This document shows, piece after piece, positions 38,659 to 48,454 of a stretch of 64,000 nucleotides of DNA. Position numbers and translations under genes: made by a program. Under the pieces are notes generated by a model. It was not told the origin of the DNA. It worked only from the letters and a program-made list of their open reading frames with translations, and did not search any database. The number at the start of each line of letters is the position of its first letter. Position 1 is the stretch's first letter. The stretch lies in assembly GCF_000296695.1 (NCBI RefSeq), contig NZ_BAFK01000017.1, positions 1 to 64,000 of the forward strand. The letters are read 5' to 3'. This DNA comes from Rheinheimera nanhaiensis E407-8 (GTDB taxonomy: Bacteria; Pseudomonadota; Gammaproteobacteria; Enterobacterales; Alteromonadaceae).

Positions 38659-39497
38659 TGGGCTTAGTTAAAAATGTGTGGCAGGGTTTTGCCGGTGGGC
38701 CAGATTTAAATCGCCAGCAAACACACCGGTTTTTACTAGAAGATATTCAGGTGCAAGTGCGCTTGCCGCATTCTAATGTCGAAACCATAGCATCACCACG
38801 TCTTGTTAATTTTCCTTATAAAACGCCGGGCTGGTTTGAACGTAATATGGAACAACAAAGACAACATTATTACGTGCATTTGCAAACTCGCTGCTGGTTT
38901 TATATGTTCCCTTTACTACGTTTTGGCGATGGTGAACTAGGCCACTTATTTTGTTCTCTCTGGCTAAAACGGGTTCCGTCTGACGTAAATGCATTAGATC
39001 GGCAACAATTGGCTGACTACCTTATTCGCGAATATGATGAACATTATAACGCCGAAATAACACGGGATGATTCCTGCGAACAAGCTAGGGGGGTGAATAC
39101 CCGTACCAGACAAAAGATTCGCGCTGAAGCAGAATTAGCTGCCTCCAGAGGGTCTACCAGCCGGTTAGATAATCTTGAAAAACATATTGCCTTATCCATT
39201 AATTACCCACCTCTGGAACCAGCAAAAATCATTACAATACATGGTATGGAATGGGTGTCTTATGTAGACAAACCCTTTCCTGCTTCATTAAGAGGGGTAG
39301 ATTATTACTGCCTGCCGTTGAGCGAACAATTTTGCTTTGCAATTAGCTTTACACTGTACGCCCCTGGGTACGGCAATAAGCGCTGGCTTAAACACGCCAA
39401 AGCGACCCAACAAATGGTGCTGGATAGTTTAAAAGTAAGCTCGGTCGATAATACATCTGATAACCTGCTGGTTCATACGGTCAACAAGGCAGAGTAA
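38658..39497 (+). CDS. Unknown protein, first of two tandem paralogues
   Basis: I do not recognise this 279-residue protein. It begins MGLVKNVWQGFAGGPDLNRQ and shares this start, the FLLEDIQVQVRLP strand, a PLLRFGDGELG core, LWLKRVPS, EYDEHYN and a PLEPAKIITIHGMEWVSY block with the gene that follows. There is no signal peptide or membrane helix; it looks like a soluble cytoplasmic protein rich in aromatic residues. The TAATG overlap with the hydrolase gene implies coupled translation and probably a matched amount. An immunity or accessory role for the hydrolase is an inference from layout only. Confidence 0.6.
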   Translation: MGLVKNVWQGFAGGPDLNRQQTHRFLLEDIQVQVRLPHSNVETIASPRLVNFPYKTPGWFERNMEQQRQHYYVHLQTRCWFYMFPLLRFGDGELGHLFCSLWLKRVPSDVNALDRQQLADYLIREYDEHYNAEITRDDSCEQARGVNTRTRQKIRAEAELAASRGSTSRLDNLEKHIALSINYPPLEPAKIITIHGMEWVSYVDKPFPASLRGVDYYCLPLSEQFCFAISFTLYAPGYGNKRWLKHAKATQQMVLDSLKVSSVDNTSDNLLVHTVNKAE

Positions 39498-39499
39498 AG

Positions 39500-40321
39500 T
39501 TGCTAAAAAACTGGTGGCAGGGGTTCGCTGGTGGGCCCGATTTCAACCGCCTGCAAAAGCTCAGCTTTTTGCTGGAAGATTATTCTGTTCAGCTCACACT
39601 ACCTTACTCCAATATTAGCTCTGACGAGCCACCAAAGCAGGTTAATTACCCGTTTCACTCTAACGGCTGGGTTGAGCAATACCAGCAACAGAAAGATCAG
39701 CACAAATATGTGTCCATACACACTGAGGGTTGGTGCTACTTAGCCCCCCTATTACGTTTTGATGGCGGCGAGTACGGCTGGCTGTGGTTAAGCGTCTGGT
39801 TAAAGAAAGTACCAGACGGTATTGATGCGCTTGACCGCCAAGCGCTCGCCCAGCATGTGATTAACGAGCATGATCAGCATTACAACTCTGTTGCAGTTGG
39901 CGCGGAGGGCGAATACGGCCTTGGCCACAATACCGAAATTGAGCTAGAACTGAAAGAATATGCAGAGCTTCGCGCATCCCGAGGTTCACCATTTACTGAA
40001 GAACGCTACCGCGACGAGCTACAAGGCCGGATCAACAATTATGGTTACCCTCCACTACAACCAGCAAAACTAATTACCCTGCAAGGTTTTGAGTGGGTGT
40101 TTTATCAGGAAAAGTACGACCGGCACCCAACCCGAACAGACTTTTACTGCCTGCCGCTTAGCAGCAAGTTTTACCTTACGCTTGGTTTCAAACACCGGGT
40201 TGATAATGCCGGCGAGAAATCCTGGCAGAAAGATGCGGAAAATGCCCAGCAAAAAATATTAGACAAATTGAATGTCTCAGTTATGTTTGACAAGGCAGTG
40301 TTGGTAAATTCATCAGTATAA
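39500..40321 (+). CDS. Unknown protein, second of two tandem paralogues
   Basis: This 273-residue soluble protein is a diverged copy of the upstream gene. Shared blocks are WWQGFAGGPDFNRLQ, FLLEDYSVQLTLPYSNI, PLLRFDGGEYGWLWLSVWLK, INEHDQHYN and YPPLQPAKLITLQGFEWVFY. It starts at TTG 39500, two bases after the previous stop, which implies coupling in the same operon. Function unknown. Tandem copies are common for immunity proteins that follow polymorphic effectors, but no VgrG, Hcp, PAAR or secretion gene lies within the window. Confidence 0.6.
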   Translation: MLKNWWQGFAGGPDFNRLQKLSFLLEDYSVQLTLPYSNISSDEPPKQVNYPFHSNGWVEQYQQQKDQHKYVSIHTEGWCYLAPLLRFDGGEYGWLWLSVWLKKVPDGIDALDRQALAQHVINEHDQHYNSVAVGAEGEYGLGHNTEIELELKEYAELRASRGSPFTEERYRDELQGRINNYGYPPLQPAKLITLQGFEWVFYQEKYDRHPTRTDFYCLPLSSKFYLTLGFKHRVDNAGEKSWQKDAENAQQKILDKLNVSVMFDKAVLVNSSV

Positions 40322-40374
40322 AAATGCAACCTGTTTAAGCATTTCAAACTAGGCGCTGGGTACTGGTTTCAGTT

Positions 40375-40410
40375 AAAAACAAAGCCTCGCTAATGCGAGG
40401 CTTTGTTTTT
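40375..40410. terminator. Terminator closing the three-gene unit
   Basis: AAAAACAAAGCCTCGC and GCGAGGCTTTGTTTTT form a long perfect stem with a four-base loop. It lies between convergent units and can act both ways. Confidence 0.85.
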
Positions 40411-40458
40411 CAGCGCTTAATAAGCAGAGCGACAGTTTTGCTTGGGGAGATAACGCCA

Positions 40459-40929
40459 TTAAAAGCTATTTAACTGCTCTGTTAGCCGGTCTATTTCTAC
40501 GTCTATTGCTCTGATATCAGTATCGTACTGGGTAGCCACCGCCGCCATTTCTTTGGACAGGCTTTCTTGCCATACCGCGCCAGCCAGGTTGTTGGCAGAA
40601 CGCTGCTTCGAGTTTTTCAGCTTAGCTAATTTTTCATCACGCTCGGCCTGTTTATTGGTTTTATCCGATTTCAGCCGGTTAATGGCTATTTGCATATCAC
40701 GCTTTTTAATTGACTCACTCAGCCTATCGATAGTGGCCGCGGCGCTGCTGGCTTGCTTGGCCTCTGCTGCCGGCAATGAAGGCTGAGGCTGATCTGTTGC
40801 ATAAGCGGTCACTTCCGCATCTTCGCTACACGGTAGCTGACTGTAGGTAACAACGCCGTCAACCTCACATTTATACACCTTGGCTGATACAAAAAACGGC
40901 AGCAACAAAACAATTAACACCGGCTTCAT
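40459..40929 (-). CDS. Exported DUF4124-type protein with coiled coil
   Basis: This 156-residue protein has a signal peptide at about 1-16 (MKPVLIVLLLPFFVSA). A DUF4124-like module follows (KVYKCEVDGVVTYSQLPC, with two Cys likely to pair). A charged helix of about 60 residues (ESIKKRDMQIAINRLKSDK and onwards) probably forms a coiled coil. I start at ATG 40929, which has AAGGAAATT upstream. The longer ORF from 41016 would bury the signal peptide. Periplasmic; function unknown. Confidence 0.72.
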   Translation of the reverse strand: MKPVLIVLLLPFFVSAKVYKCEVDGVVTYSQLPCSEDAEVTAYATDQPQPSLPAAEAKQASSAAATIDRLSESIKKRDMQIAINRLKSDKTNKQAERDEKLAKLKNSKQRSANNLAGAVWQESLSKEMAAVATQYDTDIRAIDVEIDRLTEQLNSF

Positions 40930-41036
40930 CTTAATTTCCTTAACATTAACGTAAAGCCATAATAGATAATTAGGTACAAAATTGCATCCTAAAACATGGA
41001 ATCCATCGTTTTTCAATGTCTGGTTATTTTTACGGC

Positions 41037-42740
41037 TTACAACTTAAAGCCGCTGAGCGATGTTTTCATTTCGCTGGCCATCTGCCGCAGTTGCTGGCTG
41101 GCGGTGGATAACTCTGCAGATTTTGCCGTAGTGCTTTCTACAGCGTTAGCGATATTCTCCATGTTCTCGTTAATGGTGCCAGATACCACGGCTAACTCTT
41201 CAGTGGCACTGGCCAGCTGATCGTTTACGTCAGTAATGCTGGATACCGCCGCGTTAATCCGGCTTAACGCTGCATTGGCTTGCTGCGAGCATTGAATGGT
41301 TTGCTCGGTTTCCGTTTTACTTTGTGCCATCGATTCAACGGCGTTTGCCGAGTCTTGCTGTATACCCTGAATACGCTGGTTAATATCCTGCGTAGAGGCC
41401 TGAGAGCGGCTGGCCAGAGTACGAACCTCGTCAGCTACCACAGCAAAACCACGGCCCATTTCGCCGGCGCGGGCCGCTTCTATTGCCGCATTTAGCGCAA
41501 GTAGGTTAGTTTGCTCGGCGATAGCGCCGATCACATCGGTGACCGCACCGACTTCTTCACCCCGCTTCGATAACTGGGCAATTACCTCGGACACTTGCTC
41601 TAACTTCAGTTTCAGCGCATCGATGGCACTGATCGTTTGCTGCACTGATGTTACCCCGCTTTGGGTTTCCTGATCAGCATCCCGTGCGGCTTTAGCTGCG
41701 GTGGTGGCGCTGCGCGCCATATCCTCACAGGTCGCTGTCATTTCATTAACGGCAGTGGCAACCTGCGCCGTCTGATCCATCACACTTTGCAGTATTTGCT
41801 GGGTATGCTGGCTGGTATCATCCAGCGCTTCAGATTGCTGCGCCAGTTGCTCGGCCATCGCCTGCTGCTTACCGATAATGCCTCTTAACTGTGCTACTAA
41901 GCCACTAAGCGCCGCCAGCAAACTGTCGTTATCATTGCTGGCCAGATTAAACTGCACCGAAAAATCGCCTGCTGCCACCTGTTGCACCAGCGCTTTGGTG
42001 CTGGCTACCTCGCCGCCCAGTGCCTGCAGCAGCCAGCGGCGGATATACAACGACATGCCGACCGTCAACACGACAACCAGCAGCACCACCAGACTGATTT
42101 GCGTTGCCACCGCCCAAAATGCCGCATTCACATCATCAATATAGATGCCGGAGCCTAACACCCAGCCCCAGTTGTCGTCTTTAGCCACGTACGATAGCTT
42201 GGTGTAACGTTCTTCTGTCACTCCGCCGCCTTTTAACGGCTTAGGCCACTGATACTCGACAAACCCATTGCCGTAGCGGTTTATTACATCAACAAAACTG
42301 ACGAACAAGTTGGCATTGGCCAGGCTTTGCTGCTGGCTGCCATCGCGGTTACGCATTAGGGTGGCGTGATTAAAGTTTGGCCTATCCAGCACAGTGCCAT
42401 CCAGCGCCGGTACGGTCGGGTGCATTATCATCTTTGGAATGGGCCGGCCAGTGTCGTTGATCCAGATATATTCGGTGCCGTCGTAGCGAATGGCCTTTAT
42501 CGCCGCCATCGCTTGTTGCTGCGCCTGCTCCTGGCTTAAACTGCCGTTTTGTTGCAGCGCCTGGTAATGCTTTAGGATACTCAGGCCGCTATCAATAACC
42601 GCTACCACGCGATCTTCGCGCCCTTCTATCAAACTGTGTTGCAGTGCACTCAGCGCCACCATCGCCAGCACCATAAAGCCGGTTAAGGCCAGAACAGAGA
42701 TGCTGAGCAAGCGCCCGCCTACCGTTTGCCAAATTGCCAT
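41037..42740 (-). CDS. Methyl-accepting chemotaxis protein with a Cache sensor
   Basis: This chemoreceptor has about 567 residues. An N-terminal membrane helix is followed by a periplasmic single-Cache domain ([31 protein letters not shown]), a second membrane helix ([19 protein letters not shown]), a HAMP-like region, and a long cytoplasmic coiled coil. The hairpin tip signature is [20 protein letters not shown], followed by [17 protein letters not shown]. It ends SGFKL without a CheR-binding pentapeptide. Ligand unknown; single-Cache receptors often bind small carboxylates. The start is ATG 42740 or 42752. A decayed relative lies at 37262-37352. Confidence 0.92.
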   Translation of the reverse strand: MAIWQTVGGRLLSISVLALTGFMVLAMVALSALQHSLIEGREDRVVAVIDSGLSILKHYQALQQNGSLSQEQAQQQAMAAIKAIRYDGTEYIWINDTGRPIPKMIMHPTVPALDGTVLDRPNFNHATLMRNRDGSQQQSLANANLFVSFVDVINRYGNGFVEYQWPKPLKGGGVTEERYTKLSYVAKDDNWGWVLGSGIYIDDVNAAFWAVATQISLVVLLVVVLTVGMSLYIRRWLLQALGGEVASTKALVQQVAAGDFSVQFNLASNDNDSLLAALSGLVAQLRGIIGKQQAMAEQLAQQSEALDDTSQHTQQILQSVMDQTAQVATAVNEMTATCEDMARSATTAAKAARDADQETQSGVTSVQQTISAIDALKLKLEQVSEVIAQLSKRGEEVGAVTDVIGAIAEQTNLLALNAAIEAARAGEMGRGFAVVADEVRTLASRSQASTQDINQRIQGIQQDSANAVESMAQSKTETEQTIQCSQQANAALSRINAAVSSITDVNDQLASATEELAVVSGTINENMENIANAVESTTAKSAELSTASQQLRQMASEMKTSLSGFKL

Positions 42741-42908
42741 AATGCTACCCATGAGTTGTTATTAAAATTTTTTGATTGCCAACAAAACTTGCTTTATAGC
42801 AAGTAGTTAGCAGTTGTTACTCAGCATAGACGGCGCTTTGGTTTTTGTCACACCTTGTAATTAACGGCAAGGCAAGGTAGAACAGTATTGTCATTAACGG
42901 AGGGGCTT

Positions 42909-44576
42909 ATGTTGGCGCTACGACACCTGATTATTACTGTGTTATGGCTAAGCTTTGCGGTGCAAGCCGCCCAGGGCAATGATGGCCGCGGTGCAGTTGC
43001 TTCACCCGACCGCTATGGTGCCGACACTGCAGAGCTTATTTTACGCCAGGGTGGCAATGCGGTAGATGCCGCTGTAGCAACCGCCTTTACCCTGGCGGTT
43101 ACCTACCCCGAAGCTGGCAATATAGGTGGTGGCGGCTTTATGACGCTGTGGTTTGACGGCAAGCCCTACTTTTTAGATTACCGCGAAACGGCGCCGGCTA
43201 AAGCCCACCCTGATATGTATTTGGATGCCGATAAACAGCTTATTCCTAACCTTAGCCTTATTGGCCATCTGGCCAGTGGTGTGCCGGGCACCGTGATGGG
43301 GCTGTGGCAGGCACACAAGCGCTTTGGCAGCTTGCCCTGGGCAGAGCTGCTAAAGCCTGCCATTGGCTATGCTAAAAACGGCTTTATCGTAGCAGAAAAC
43401 CAATATCAATACCGGGCAGACTTACTGCAACAACTGGAAGGCAAAACCAATTTTGCCCGCTATTTTGCCCGCATGCAGGCCGGACAGAATTTTACCCAAC
43501 CAGAGCTGGCCGCCACCCTAACCCGCATTGCCAAAGAAGGCCCGACAGATTTTTATCAGGGTGAAACCGCCAGGCTTATTGCGGCGCAAATGCAGCGCGG
43601 CGGCGGCCTTATCACGTTGGACGATTTAGCCGGCTATAAAGCAGGCTGGCGCGAGCCCATTATTACCCCCTGGCGTGGTAAACAGCTGGTGACGACAGCA
43701 CCACCTAGCTCAGGTGGCATAGCGCTTAGCCAGCTATTAGGCTTAAAGCAGCGTTTGGCAGCGCATTTTGACGGCGTTGCCCTTAACAGTGCGCAGTATG
43801 TGCATTTAATTGCCGAAATTGAAAAGCGTGTCTTTGCCGACCGTGCCGACTATTTGGGCGACCCTGACTTTACTTCAGTGCCACAGCAACAACTGTTAGA
43901 TGCCGCCTATCTGGATAAACGCGCCAGTGAGATTAACCCCAAACAGCTATCCGCTACCGCTGCAGTAAAACCCGGCCTGGAAGGGTATCACACCACCCAT
44001 TTTTCTATCTTAGACAAGCAAGGTAATGCGGTATCCAATACCTACACTTTAAACCTGGACTTTGGCAGCGGTGTGGTGGTGGAAGGTGCCGGTTTTTTAC
44101 TGAACAACGAAATGGATGACTTCTCGGCCAAGACTGGCGTGCCCAATGCCTTTGGCGTAGTGGGTAGTGACGCTAATGCCATCGCGCCGGGTAAACGGAT
44201 GTTATCGTCAATGACACCCAGCCTGCTGGTGAATGATGAGCAGGTAGAGCTGGTAATTGGCACGCCGGGCGGCTCGACCATTTTTACCTCAATATTTCAG
44301 GTGATCACTAACCTGTATGACTATCAGCTGTCATTACAGGATGCGGTTGCCGCGCCGCGGTTTCATCACCAATTGCTGCCAGAGCACCAAATTACTATGG
44401 AGCCTTATGCGCCATTACTACCCGAGGTGCAGCAGGCCTTACAGCAGCAAGGTTATAACCTGTACACACAAAGCTGGAGCCTGGGCGATATTCAGGCAAT
44501 ACGGGTAACAGGCACAGAAGTGGAGGCTGTGGCCGATCCGCGCTCACGCGGTGTGGCGCGCGTATTTAGTTACTAA
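42909..44576 (+). CDS. ggt: Gamma-glutamyltransferase
   Basis: This 555-residue periplasmic precursor hydrolyses glutathione or transfers its gamma-glutamyl group. The signal peptide is about 1-19. Family blocks are GGNAVDAAVATAFTLAVTYP with GNIGGGGFM, and ETAPAKAHPDMY. The self-cleavage point is before Thr362 in HTTHFSILD, the nucleophile of the small subunit, followed by GNAVSNTYTLNLDFGSG and MLSSMTPSLL. I use ATG 42909 with GGAGGGG just upstream, not TTG 42888. It is monocistronic. Confidence 0.95.
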   Translation: MLALRHLIITVLWLSFAVQAAQGNDGRGAVASPDRYGADTAELILRQGGNAVDAAVATAFTLAVTYPEAGNIGGGGFMTLWFDGKPYFLDYRETAPAKAHPDMYLDADKQLIPNLSLIGHLASGVPGTVMGLWQAHKRFGSLPWAELLKPAIGYAKNGFIVAENQYQYRADLLQQLEGKTNFARYFARMQAGQNFTQPELAATLTRIAKEGPTDFYQGETARLIAAQMQRGGGLITLDDLAGYKAGWREPIITPWRGKQLVTTAPPSSGGIALSQLLGLKQRLAAHFDGVALNSAQYVHLIAEIEKRVFADRADYLGDPDFTSVPQQQLLDAAYLDKRASEINPKQLSATAAVKPGLEGYHTTHFSILDKQGNAVSNTYTLNLDFGSGVVVEGAGFLLNNEMDDFSAKTGVPNAFGVVGSDANAIAPGKRMLSSMTPSLLVNDEQVELVIGTPGGSTIFTSIFQVITNLYDYQLSLQDAVAAPRFHHQLLPEHQITMEPYAPLLPEVQQALQQQGYNLYTQSWSLGDIQAIRVTGTEVEAVADPRSRGVARVFSY

Positions 44577-44623
44577 GCTGATGTGTTGTTTATAGCAAGT
44601 GTGGTTATTACCCTGGCCTTAGG

Positions 44624-45442
44624 ATGTCGATAAAAACCGTATTACTTAGTATCACCCTGATGGGTAGCACACTGCCGGGCAGCGTAGTGCAAGCGGATGT
44701 GCTGGCTACCCAAGGCGTGCCCGCCGCCGTTACGGCAGTGACACTGCGCTTTTGTTACGAGGACAAACAGTTACTGCCTTATTACGCCGGTAACAGCGCT
44801 GCAATACCAGAGCAGCCCGGAGCCACCATTGAACACTTGCGCCGTGCCACCGCTGCCGCCGGGCTAACGCTGGAGCTGGTGCGTATGCCCTGGTTGCGCT
44901 GTCTGCAACAACTGGAAGACAACAGTGTTGATGCGCTGGTAGCCGCTTATGATAAGGACCGGGCCCATTTTACCCGTTACCCGACCCGGCCTGACGGCAC
45001 GGCGGATCCAGGCCGCGCCATTAATCAGCTGGGGCTGTGTCTGGCCTATCGCTTTGATAATAATCTGGCGGAAAAAATCAGTAGCCAAAGCGCCATTACG
45101 GTGTCACGACCGCTGGGCTATCGCCCTATTCCGTTTCCGGCCAATACGCTACTGGTTCCTGTGCATTCAGCCGAGCAAGCGCTGGAGTTGGTGGTGTCAG
45201 GCCGGGTTGATGCCACTACAGTGTTGTGTCAGCTCAATGGTGTTAATGCCCAAGAGCAGCATATCAACCGTATCCCCGTGCTACTACTTTACCCCCCACT
45301 GTATCAAAGTGATGGCTATCTGATGCTAAGCCAGGACTTTTATCAGCAGCATACACAGCATGCTGAACGCTTATGGCAGACGCTACCGGCCACGCTGGAT
45401 AAAAACCGCTATCTGCAATACCTGGACTATCCGTTTTATTAA
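44624..45442 (+). CDS. Periplasmic solute-binding-like protein
   Basis: This 272-residue protein has a signal peptide at about 1-24 and the two-lobe pattern of family 3 (amino-acid type) binding proteins. TLRFCYEDKQLLPYYAGN opens lobe one, LRRATAAAGLTLELVRMPWLRCLQQLEDNSVDALVAAY follows in pieces, and a VVSGRVDATTVLCQLNG segment lies in lobe two. No permease or ATPase gene is adjacent. In Alteromonadales such orphan proteins are common and may be sensory or unused for transport. The ligand is unknown. It is 47 bp after ggt, possibly co-transcribed. Confidence 0.75.
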   Translation: MSIKTVLLSITLMGSTLPGSVVQADVLATQGVPAAVTAVTLRFCYEDKQLLPYYAGNSAAIPEQPGATIEHLRRATAAAGLTLELVRMPWLRCLQQLEDNSVDALVAAYDKDRAHFTRYPTRPDGTADPGRAINQLGLCLAYRFDNNLAEKISSQSAITVSRPLGYRPIPFPANTLLVPVHSAEQALELVVSGRVDATTVLCQLNGVNAQEQHINRIPVLLLYPPLYQSDGYLMLSQDFYQQHTQHAERLWQTLPATLDKNRYLQYLDYPFY

Positions 45443-45912
45443 CGGCTGTTCAATGCTTTATGCTCTTTGTGTAATAACCAGTAAGTTACCCCTAACGCTA
45501 ACACAGTGACCGCTACTGCCAAAATGTACTCTGCCGACATTTTTTCTACATCAAGCACGATCACTTTACGCGCAATAGCCATTAATGCCGTGGCAACCAC
45601 TAACTTAACCGGAAAGTCGTTAGACTCCAGGTATAAGCGGATGTTAATAAATATCTCTATTGCTATCAGCACCGCCATAAAGGCACCGAAGGTGTAGAAA
45701 ATATCGTTAATATTGAGCAAGAACATCGGCGGTGTCATCAGCCGCTGATACAAAACATAAAGTACGTCGCCAATACCCCAAATAATGACCGCTACCATCA
45801 ACACAGCTAATACACGAACACATTGCCGGATAACGCTGTGCAGATGAGTAATAAGTGGATCGATATGCTCTTCAGGTAATTCTTTGTGTTGTTGATTTTT
45901 ATTATCTGTCAT
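45439..45912 (-). CDS. psiE: Phosphate-starvation-inducible protein PsiE family
   Basis: This 157-residue inner-membrane protein has four hydrophobic segments and the PsiE pattern: INDIFYTFGAFMAVLIAIEI, IFINIRLYLE and FPVKLVVATALMAIARKVIV. In E. coli psiE is under PhoB and cAMP-CRP control, and its molecular role is unknown. It overlaps the 3' end of the convergent binding-protein gene by four bases. Confidence 0.85.
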   Translation of the reverse strand: MTDNKNQQHKELPEEHIDPLITHLHSVIRQCVRVLAVLMVAVIIWGIGDVLYVLYQRLMTPPMFLLNINDIFYTFGAFMAVLIAIEIFINIRLYLESNDFPVKLVVATALMAIARKVIVLDVEKMSAEYILAVAVTVLALGVTYWLLHKEHKALNSR

Positions 45913-46026
45913 CCTCTACTCTCCATTAATGTCTGCCTTGCTCACCAGGCTGTACTAAAGCCTTATTGCCGCCGGATGGTTATTTTGTCATGGTTGCCAT
46001 AGCGTAGTTTATTTTCAGGAGTCACC

Positions 46027-47025
46027 ATGCCACGTTACGTACTTGCAGCTCTGCTCTTTGCTGCCACGTCTCAGCCTTTGGCTGCAGATACCGACACCCT
46101 GCCCAAACTGACATTGCAGCCAAACATTACCCTATCAGGTCTCTCAAGTGGCGCTTATATGGCGGGTCAATACCACCTGGCCTTTGCTGAACAGGTTGAC
46201 GGTGTCGCCATGCTGGCGGCCGGCCCGGTGTATTGTGCGCAGAATAGTCTGGGCCTGGCGCTAGAGCATTGTTTTAACAAGGCGAGCAGCGCACCCGACA
46301 TGACTGCGATCAATAGCTATTTAAAAGACCAGCAGAACAACGGCAACCTGGCTCCAGTGACAGCGCTACAACAGGATAAAGTATGGATTTTTCACGGTAG
46401 CAAAGACGCCACTGTTTATCCAGGTCTGGCTGTGACGCTACAAAAGCAATATCAGCAATGGCTGGCCGAGCATAATATTGCCTTAGTGAACGACAAAGCT
46501 TTTGGCCATACCTTCCCCACTGATCGCACAGATTTAGGCCACTGCGTGGTGTCCGAGCCACCTTTTCTTGCCAGTTGCACTTATGATGCGGCCGGCGAAT
46601 TGTTAACCTTTTTGCTGGGTAAGCAAAACCCGAAAAGCAGCCGCGCTGCAGGACAACTGCTCAAATTGGATCAACATAAATTATCAACGGCTGCGCAAAA
46701 CACACTGGCGCAAACCGGCTATTTGTATGTGCCGGCAAGTTGTGCCGATGGCCAAAGTTGTCGCTTGCATGTCAGCTTCCACGGCTGTAAACAAAATGCC
46801 GATAGCGTTGGCGAGGCTTTTGTCACCGGCACTGGCCTGAATCAGTATGCTGACACAAACCAGCTGGTGGTGTTTTACCCGCAAACCCGTGCCAGTAACA
46901 TTAACCCCTTTAACCCCAATGCCTGCTGGGACTGGTGGGGCTACACCGGGCCAGATTATGCCACCCGTAGTGGCGCACAGCTAAGTGCGGTGCAACAAAT
47001 AGTCAATAAGCTGCTGGCCAACTAA
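46027..47025 (+). CDS. Exported PHB-depolymerase-like esterase
   Basis: This 332-residue serine hydrolase has a signal peptide at 1-20 (MPRYVLAALLFAATSQPLAA). The lipase box is GLSSG at 38-42 with nucleophile Ser40 in LSGLSSGAYMAGQYH. It lies unusually near the N-terminus, as in one class of extracellular polyhydroxybutyrate depolymerases. A later VSFHGCKQNADSVGE and YPQTRASNINPFNPNACWDW support the poly(3-hydroxybutyrate) depolymerase group. There is no C-terminal substrate-binding domain, so short soluble esters or oligomers may be the real substrate. Confidence 0.82.
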   Translation: MPRYVLAALLFAATSQPLAADTDTLPKLTLQPNITLSGLSSGAYMAGQYHLAFAEQVDGVAMLAAGPVYCAQNSLGLALEHCFNKASSAPDMTAINSYLKDQQNNGNLAPVTALQQDKVWIFHGSKDATVYPGLAVTLQKQYQQWLAEHNIALVNDKAFGHTFPTDRTDLGHCVVSEPPFLASCTYDAAGELLTFLLGKQNPKSSRAAGQLLKLDQHKLSTAAQNTLAQTGYLYVPASCADGQSCRLHVSFHGCKQNADSVGEAFVTGTGLNQYADTNQLVVFYPQTRASNINPFNPNACWDWWGYTGPDYATRSGAQLSAVQQIVNKLLAN

Positions 47026-48302
47026 ACCAGAGCGATACTGATAACACCGGCGCTAACAATTGCCGCCGTTGCCAGCAGCACTTTATTGGCCAGCGCCCGT
47101 GCGCCCAAGGTGTACACCAGCGCACATTTCACCACGGTATTACTCAGCGCCGCTATGGTAATAGCCACAGCGGCTGTCGTCAGGCCCTCAGCAGCTTGGC
47201 GGCCATATTCGGACATTGACAAGGTAATGGCATCAACGTCAGTTAAACCGGCTACCGCGGCCAGCAGATACAAGCCCTCTTCTGCGGCGTAGTGTTCGGT
47301 GAGTTTTACCAGCAGCAAAATTGCCGCAAATAAGGCGCCGAACTTTATCGCGGCCAGCAAACTAAAGGGGTTGGTCACTTTTACCGAACTTTGCTGTGGT
47401 GCCTGATAGCGCCGGCTGCCATGCCAGTAAAACACCGCGGCCATCACTGCTGTGGTACACGCCATCACGCTAAATGGCAGCCACAGTGCTGCCAGCAGCG
47501 GTTTAAATACGATAGTTACAGTAACCATCACGCGGATAAACATCACCAGCCAGGCCAACAGTAAACCACTGGCCTGGGTATCGGCCGCCAGCGAATCGCT
47601 CTCAACTTTACTGCTGCGGGCAAAGCTTAGCGTTACGGCGGTAGACGACGCCAGGCCGCCGCTGATGCCGGTAACCACAGCACCATGCGCTGCGCCCAGC
47701 CAGCGCACAGCGACATAACCGAGCAGCGACATAGACGAAATCAGGATCACCAGCAGCCACAGTTTGTAGGGGTTAAGCGCTTGCCAGGGATCTACCGGCG
47801 TATTGGGCAATAGCGGCAACACAATAAAGCTGGCGATCAGCAGCTTTAAACCGGCATACAAATCGTCCATGCCAATTTTGTTTACCAGCCCATGCAGCGG
47901 TTGTTTAAAGGTTAAAATCGCCGAGGTCAGAATGCCCAGCATTACCGCCAGCTCAGCATAACCAAACATTGCCGCACCACCGAGCAAGGTGACCGTAATG
48001 GCGCTGATTTCACTGGTTAAGCCCAGCGAGTTGGGGCTATTACGATTTTCCAGCACATAGGCGATTAACACCGCCAACGCGACGACCAATACCGTCACTA
48101 CGAACAACCAGGATGACTGCATATGCAGTGACAACCAGGCCGACACCGCGCCCGCCTGGGCAAACAGAATATAAGTACGCAGGCCGCCAAAACTGTTTGG
48201 GTGCTCGTCGCGGCGGTGTTTCTCCCGCTCAATACCTACCAGGGCGCCAAGCAGTAGCGCGATAACAAAATTTTGTATCATCGCAAAATCAAATGCCGAC
48301 AT
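47022..48302 (-). CDS. MgtC/SapB N-terminal plus DUF4010 membrane protein
   Basis: This 426-residue inner-membrane protein has about twelve hydrophobic segments. The first 130 residues carry the MgtC-type pattern (ALLLGALVGIEREKHRRDE, FGGLRTYILFAQAGAVSAWL). The rest is DUF4010, with GYVAVRWLGAAHGAVVTGIS and GLTDVDAITLSMSEYGRQA. The role is unknown; acid or magnesium stress has been proposed for MgtC domains. I start at ATG 48302; the longer ORF from 48338 adds 12 residues without family support. It overlaps the 3' end of the esterase gene. Confidence 0.83.
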   Translation of the reverse strand: MSAFDFAMIQNFVIALLLGALVGIEREKHRRDEHPNSFGGLRTYILFAQAGAVSAWLSLHMQSSWLFVVTVLVVALAVLIAYVLENRNSPNSLGLTSEISAITVTLLGGAAMFGYAELAVMLGILTSAILTFKQPLHGLVNKIGMDDLYAGLKLLIASFIVLPLLPNTPVDPWQALNPYKLWLLVILISSMSLLGYVAVRWLGAAHGAVVTGISGGLASSTAVTLSFARSSKVESDSLAADTQASGLLLAWLVMFIRVMVTVTIVFKPLLAALWLPFSVMACTTAVMAAVFYWHGSRRYQAPQQSSVKVTNPFSLLAAIKFGALFAAILLLVKLTEHYAAEEGLYLLAAVAGLTDVDAITLSMSEYGRQAAEGLTTAAVAITIAALSNTVVKCALVYTLGARALANKVLLATAAIVSAGVISIALV

Positions 48303-48454
48303 CGTTTGTAAACTCAACCATTTAGCTCGCTTTACCACAGCATAGCGCAGTTTTTTGTGTCATGGCATAGCCGCGCCGGCAAAAGCCGTTAATTGAGCTG
48401 CATGGCACTTCAGGGTACACTCGCCCACCAGTTCGCACGCAGTGAGACAACCTT

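Noticed and set aside
41037-42740. Chemoreceptor as an effector or part of the three-gene unit
   Set aside because: It is on the opposite strand, beyond a terminator and the DUF4124 gene, and is a complete ordinary receptor.
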